Source: Gonatopus flavifemur (taxonomy: Eukaryota > Arthropoda > Insecta > Hymenoptera > Dryinidae). Taken from it: 64,000 nt of DNA. The position numbers were made by a program, and so were the translations under genes. Location of the stretch: positions 25,828,001 to 25,892,000 of the forward strand of contig JAFFJZ010000004.1 of the NCBI GenBank assembly GCA_018340375.1. The letters run 5' to 3'. This document shows, in pieces, positions 58,659-64,000 of the stretch. The stretch's first letter is position 1. Each line of letters opens with the position of its first letter. Under the pieces are notes generated by a model that was given only the letters and a program-made list of their open reading frames with translations, was not told the DNA's origin and searched no databases.

Positions 58659-59397
58659 TGGGGATGAACAAGATTCACAATGTCAACATTTCTACATACA
58701 ATCCACTATATCTATCTAATCTAATGTATCTCGATTTTATACTTTTTTATGAAATTTCGATTGAAAATAAACACCCGTTGAGCACAAATATATAGATACC
58801 GTAAATATCACCCATCCCTATCAAGACGACGGGTGTTCACAAATGTTTTGAATTTGAGTTTTTTTGATATTATAAACGAAATATCTCAATCAATTCATTT
58901 CCAAATACAACGAGTTATTCAGAAGAAGACACTGTCAGGATTGATTCTGATCTTCCATTCAAACATATTCTGATCAATTCAACTTCTTCTATGATTTTTT
59001 CTGTACATGATAAAATGGAGAGCTCCAAATGATATGAAGAATCACGTTGTGAATCACGTAATTCTTCACGTTGTTTTGAGAACAGATTTTGACAAATGAA
59101 TTTTAAATGAATGGAATATTGGACAGCTATTAGGAATCGAGTGCAGTGATCCGTCGAAATCAAACAACGTGAAAATAAAGTCATTTTTTCTCTCTAGGTG
59201 CCGCTTTTTGGCCGACTACATATGAAAACTAAGTATACGGAAACGATATTTTCTTCGGTATAAAAAGCATTGAAATTATCTATGACTCATATATTATATT
59301 TTTATTGGTATTTTCATTGCGCATAGTACCTAATGCCGTATTAATGTTGTCGCAGTATTACACATTACACATAATATTGGTTCTTGGATCACAGTAA
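58659..59397. other. Non-coding, AT-rich
   Basis: No gene recognised; the minus-strand frame at 58915-59184 has no motif I can name. Confidence 0.33.
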
Positions 59398-59855
59398 GGG
59401 GTTGTCTATAAACTACGTAGCACATAAAGGGGGAGAGAGGGATATAAGATTAAATGCTACGCTGGGCTACATGCGAAGAGGGGGTGTATGATTCCAAGCT
59501 ACTTGGTATTTTATTTATCTTGTACTTGGAAGGAAATTCTATATGGACATCTGAAGAAATGATTCACTTGGATATAAAGCGGATAGATATTTCATGTGAT
59601 CAAGTAAAATTCCACCTGATTCAACTGAATTTCATTTGAAATGAGACAAATTTTATCTTGATAGAATAAATCTTTCATTTCCGTCAAGTAAAATTTTATT
59701 GGGGTCATATTTTGGATAAAAATCCATTGAATTGAAATTAATTTGGTTGCACGTAAAAAACTACGTTCCCACGCGCGGAGGGGGGTTCAGAGGTACAGGG
59801 GGAGAGGGAATCAAGAAGTCGCAAAAACAGGGCTACGTAGTTTATGGACATTCCC
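59398..59855. mobile_element. PIF/Harbinger-like MITE with TAA duplication
   Basis: GGGGTTGTCTATAAACTACG at 59398 is mirrored by CGTAGTTTATGGACATTCCC ending at 59855. TAA flanks both sides (59395-59397 and 59856-59858), and a 3-bp TWA duplication is characteristic of PIF/Harbinger. G-rich patches (59429-59444 and 59779-59807) are also mirrored in style. Non-coding. The 31183-31278 element has similar ends. Confidence 0.7.
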
Positions 59856-60332
59856 TAATAATCCTGATGGTGTGATATTATTCCAATATTGCAGGAATAT
59901 TTCACGAATAAATTGTTGCAATACCACAGCAATATCACTAAAACACATGAATTTGGATAAACAACTGCGCACGTTTTAATATCACTGTAACACATCATTT
60001 TGAAGTTTTGTGATGCGTGGGATACATCACATTATATATTGAAAACATTCGTTATTCCAATATAATAAAGAATATGAGCTAGTAGAGTTATTGAATGCTG
60101 ATAAAGTCACTTCGAAATAGTGGATCAATCTTTTCGGGAAACGCACAAATACCAAAAGTAGCACAGATACATTTGACAGCCCATGAATGTCCAGTAGCTC
60201 CATAGGATATCTGGATTCGACTTTGTCCCATTTAAATGCTGTTTGCATGCGCGAACCGCGTCCAAAACTGTCCTGGCTCCCACCGAGGGTTGCTTACAAA
60301 CCTATGGGAATCTATATGAAAATGAGTGGGTA
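59856..60332. other. Non-coding spacer
   Basis: AT-rich; nothing recognised. Confidence 0.35.
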
Positions 60333-60566
60333 CACTGAGAGAAAAGAAAATGGTGAATAAATAGTAATAGTTGGGAAAAGATTCGACTATTTCGCTGTTT
60401 AATGGTTACACTAACTATTTCATTGTAAACGTAACTGATCCAAATAGTAATTCATACAATCAATATTGTTATTCAAACTACGGAGTAGTTTAAACTCATT
60501 ATCAGCAATAGTTGAGTCCTTTCTCAACTATCCCAATAGTAATTTCGACTATTTTTTTCTCTGAGT
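60333..60566. mobile_element. CACTGAGAGAAAAG-ended MITE with AATAGT interior
   Basis: CACTGAGAGAAAAGAAAATG at 60333, preceded by TA, pairs imperfectly with TATTTTTTTCTCTGAGT at about 60550-60566. The interior alternates AATAGTTG/CAACTATT and ACTATTT words on both strands. The right terminus is degraded, so no duplication can be read. Confidence 0.6.
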
Positions 60567-60583
60567 CTGCGCATGAGTTTTCA

Positions 60584-60773
60584 CACTGAGAGAAAATTTT
60601 GGTACCCATAACCATGTTTTTGACTTTGACCATGTCATATAGTTGTCACAACTAGATTTATGCAATTTTGTTTTATTCTCTTGGTTATCACTCGAATTCT
60701 AAGTCACTGCAACCATAAATCCTTTACCATGCGAGCATTGTGTCTGTGACAATGTTGTTTTTTTTTCTCAGTG
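60584..60773. mobile_element. MITE, CACTGAGAGAAAATTT end, CA duplication
   Basis: CACTGAGAGAAAATTTTGGT at 60584 is mirrored by GTTTTTTTTTCTCAGTG ending at 60773; inner CATAACCATG and CATGGTAAAG-like words also pair. CA on both sides (60582-60583 and 60774-60775). It lies only 17 bp from the preceding MITE but has a different interior. Confidence 0.78.
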
Positions 60774-61944
60774 CAGGGATTCCCCTGTAGGTTCCTATGG
60801 GATTCACAAGGATTTTTTCGATAGAGAAATATTTGTGCTCCTTAAAACGTATTATGCTTCATGTTTTGTAACCCTGTAAAAACGAAATCATTCAAACCGA
60901 TGATCATGCAGATCTCTGATTAAGAATGATTCAAACTTATTTGAAATCATGTAATCCTCGAAGAGCTAATTCGGAGTTTGCACATTTCTTTTTTAAATAG
61001 TCATACAAGAGTTGAACATTTCGATGCAATTCGTTCTGTTTCGGAGAGTTTGAATATAAAATATTCTTATCACTTCTCCCTGTAAATGACTGTCATGAAG
61101 AGCCTTGACAACTATTCTGCTTCACGAAATGTTTCAAACTTTTTTAAAGATTGCATAGTATTTTGGCAATCCTTCCCAACAAAAGTCATCAATCATCACC
61201 CTGTAAGAACTCTTAATTGATTTTAAAATATTGTTTTGATGTTTTTTTGTTATGGTGAAAACTGCTGATATTGTGATGTAACGTGATGTGATTTTTCATC
61301 ATGTGCATCATGAGTTATTAGTCACGAATGTGGATAACAAATCAAAAAATATATAATGCACTATGAATTGACGTTATTTAGAAGATGGTTAGTTTATTAC
61401 ATTATCGGAGTTCTTAAATATGACTCTTTTCAAAAAGAATATGATGGATGTGATGTAACATTTTGAAATTGGCTTACATTCTTGGTAATATCCATTTTAT
61501 TAACCCAAAACTTGAATTTCAACATACTATCGCATTGAATCATGAATGCAGAACTCACAAAACGGTGTATACCGTTGGGTATCAAATATGCATCAGAATT
61601 TGAAGGTCAAATCGCAATGTTCATATTGAATCATGAAATGGTAGTATCTTACATTCACGCAGTTGATGTTGTTGAATGATGATACGAAGTGCAATATGTT
61701 TTATAATAAAACATGTCTCCTCGTAGAAGAGTGAATGATATAAGTGGAATGTTTGTAGGAATACTGAGATATTTAAACAAAAATTTTCATCCAGAAATAG
61801 ATTTCAAAACGGAAAGTCATTAAACCCTCCGATTTTAATCCTGTATTACCAATGTTCCGTCAATTTTAGTCGAAATGTTTTCTGAAATATCTTTTTACAT
61901 GTAAGAGAATGTATGCAAATATACGACATCGCACGTTCACTCAC
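60774..61944 (-). other. Likely intron of the downstream host gene; no exon found
   Basis: This lies 3' of the splice donor of the coding exon on the minus strand and so should be intronic. It is AT-rich, with CCCTGTAAAAA/ACCCTGTAAGAA words at about 60870 and 61200 that resemble MITE ends. I see no obvious next exon. Confidence 0.4.
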
Positions 61945-63499
61945 CGCATTGTTAATATCCGCTTGCATATATGAGTCTAAATTCATGTCTGTTCCAGTCT
62001 TAAGAGAATCCTCTTTTTTCTCATCATCACTCGAATTGATGTAATCCTCGTAATCCGTCGGAAGACTCTTAATTCTCGTCCCGCGTTCGTTTTTTAAAAT
62101 ATTATCCTTTTTTTCACCAATATTCTTATCAACAACACTTTTGCTGGATTTACTCATTACCGGGCTCATGATGCGTTTATTCATATCTTTTGTTTTATTA
62201 TCCAAATCAGATTTGTTGGTAGTACTTGTATTCAATACTTTTGTATTTCCCGTCGATTTGGGAGGATTTCTTGGTTCATATCTGAGATTACCGTAAGCAT
62301 CTCGTTTTAAATATTTCTCAATGTTTCTATAATCCCTTTTAATAGTTGGTCGGAGAGTCGTTTCAACGTCAGAAGTCAATCTTTTGATGATATCGTCGTA
62401 AGTTCGTAATGGTGGTTTTTCCTCGGACTTATCAAAATCATTATCAAATTCATCATCATTATTGTCCACACCGGTAACCTCTCCGTCATCGTCATTACCA
62501 TCATCATCGTCATTATCATCATTCTCACCCTCAGAATCAGCTTCTTTCCAAATATCATCTTCCTCGTCTTCTCTATCGCGGTTCTCCACATTATCTAAGT
62601 AATCATGCGCATCATCCTCGTTCTCTATTTTCTGATCACCTCTCTTATAATCCGTAACGTTACCGTTGGATCGTCTCTTCCAACCGTCGTATTTTGATCC
62701 TTGTCTCGAATCATTTGTTTCATCGACGCCAATATCGGCATAACGATGATGATAATTATGTTTGACGTTATGACGGAACGATGATTGCTTGTGTTTGTCT
62801 CGGAATCTGTGTCTCTTAAAATTTCTCCACCACGATGAGCGATGTCTATGTGGCGAGTTGTTTACCTCGTCCTCGTGACCGCGGGACCAGTCGGTTTCTT
62901 CTTCATCGCTTGGATCATTCTCATAATCTGAATCATCGACTCGGGGTCTCAAATGTTTCATCTTATGATGACTCTTATTGTATCTGTGTCTGCTGTTTTT
63001 AGAACCGTATGTAAATGAACTCATTCTCTCATTATTGTTGTTATTGTTGTCATGATTGTTATCGTTGTCGTCGCTGTGCCAATCGTTGAAACGATAGCCC
63101 CCGTCGTGGTACATGAACGGGTAACGTGATTCAGAAGCTCTTGGATGATGAATTTTACGATTTTGAGAATAAGTTCTGTCGTGATGAGAACGAACATCGT
63201 AGTCTTCTTCGTAATCTTCTTCCTCATCACTGCCGTCAAACCTCCCCATTTCTGTATTGGGTTCTTCGTCATAATCGACATCCTGCGCCCAAGGAGATCT
63301 TCTGTCATTGAAATCGTGGTGATTCCTACGATTCATCAACGTTGTTTTGTGTCTATGCCTGTGTCGATGCTTAAATGAATCGTCATCGTGCTGTTGCTGC
63401 TGATGATGATATCTGCTTTCGGTGGTAAGATCGAAAATCATCAAAATAGCGAGCAATCGCAATAGTAGTCTCCGGTCAAACGTCATATCGTTTGGAGAA
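61945..63499 (-). CDS. Secreted His/Arg- and Asp/Glu-rich protein, first coding exon
   Basis: The exon starts after a good acceptor (TTATTATTCTCTCAG, exon from 63499), has 13 bases of 5' leader, ATG at 63486, 514 codons, and ends at 61945 before the donor GTGAGT in phase 0. The open frame continues 32 codons into the intron to 61846, which I do not regard as coding. Residues 1-24 form a signal peptide (RRLLLRLLAILMIFDLTTES). A His/Arg/Gln-rich stretch (about 26-60) includes HRHRHRHK; acidic-aromatic runs such as EEEDYEEDY follow near 85-97, then an Asn/Asp/His zone, more basic HR/KH segments (about 170-260), and an Asp/Glu run (about 300-350). A less biased segment begins near 355 (LRTYDDIIKRL), with KR sites that could be processed, and Ser/Lys/Thr-rich sequence follows. 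It is probably an extracellular, intrinsically disordered, possibly metal- or mineral-binding protein; this is inferred from composition only. I do not recognise the gene. Downstream exons are not identified. Confidence 0.82.
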
Positions 63500-64000
63500 C
63501 TGAGAGAATAATAAAATTACATCATGAAATTAATTCTTAATAATGTTCTATTCAGTTTATAGAATTTAGTTCAAAAGTACATGCAACTCATGGAGAACCA
63601 ACATCGAGGACCGGTTGGACTCTCGTTTTTTAACACTCGAAATATACCCCACAACACGTCAATAGGAATCCTTTAAAAAATCACGTAATTTGTTTGACAC
63701 GCATAGACACTTTTTTCTTCGCCAATGCCTAATTTTCTCCTTGTATTTGATATATTTATCACTTCTGATCACTTCTTGCACTGTTTAAGAATAATGAATA
63801 TGATGATCAACTGCACTGACAACGAGTTGGGAATGAAAACGATCAGAAATTGTATTTGATTCTTGATCCACGGATATCAAATGATTCATGAAATTGTCGA
63901 ATGATTGTGACACAAATCCAGCGTCTGAATTTTCTTTTCATTGAATTCGTCCTCAAAGAGCACATGCAAGCATATATAAAAATTGGCATACGTACACATG
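63500..64000 (-). other. Upstream intron or 5' region of the secreted-protein gene
   Basis: The acceptor just before the coding exon implies a leader intron here, so the first exon and promoter lie at or beyond the right edge. A TATATAAAA word at about 63974 is oriented for the plus strand and does not serve this gene. Nothing else recognised. Confidence 0.4.

Noticed and set aside
61846..61944. Last 32 codons of the long minus-strand frame
   Set aside because: A strong GTGAGT donor directly after codon 514 and the change in composition to a Cys/Ile/Phe/Lys mix indicate read-through into an intron.
62376..63308. Met/Thr-rich alternative frames antisense or out of frame in the secreted-protein exon
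   Set aside because: Low-complexity codon shadows of the real exon in other frames.

Overview
The window looks like AT-rich nuclear DNA from an insect. A parasitoid wasp or another hymenopteran is my best guess, based on repeat style and transposon families; no diagnostic single-copy gene confirms it. There are no bacterial operons, CRISPR arrays or rRNA genes. Only one stretch looks like a host gene: a 514-codon coding exon on the minus strand (61945-63499), bounded by good splice signals. It encodes a signal peptide followed by a very His/Arg- and Asp/Glu-rich secreted protein. The rest of the window is intergenic or intronic sequence filled with transposable elements.

Layout. 1-5 kb: an internally deleted mariner (1709-2628), a GTACTG-rich MITE (2958-3236) and a long foldback element (3671-4531). 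5.5-6.4 kb: nested foldbacks made of ATATATGG-type tandem repeats. 7.9-10 kb: a foldback and an old dispersed repeat. 11.0-13.8 kb: a decayed DNA transposon with inverted repeats of about 200 bp or more, around a broken gene of a widespread but poorly described arthropod family. 14-18.5 kb: MITEs and a GC-richer block. 19-21 kb: a 1286-bp Mos1-like mariner with one premature stop, nested in a TCTGAATT tandem-repeat element. 22.4-25.4 kb: a 1.9-kb element with GTGCACCCC-type ends, then two foldbacks. 26-41 kb: gene-poor, with scattered MITEs. 42.9-45.9 kb: a 5'-truncated Jockey/CR1-type LINE with one frameshift in its ORF2. 46-61 kb: dense MITEs, a degenerate tandem array of about 135 bp interrupted by an hAT-type MITE, and a PIF/Harbinger-like MITE. 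61.9-63.5 kb: the host exon.

The clearest unifying observation is a set of at least 14 unrelated-looking short elements whose ends all begin CAC(T/G/C)G and run into an A/G-rich stretch. Thirteen are flanked by an exact 2-bp direct repeat that is always TA, TG or CA. One copy is nested in another, and the surrounding palindrome lets the empty target site be read. This suggests one mobilising machinery, possibly CACTA/CMC-like, acting on many different non-autonomous interiors at pyrimidine-purine dinucleotides. A second lead is the element at 11.0-13.8 kb, which ties the poorly described protein family to long terminal inverted repeats.
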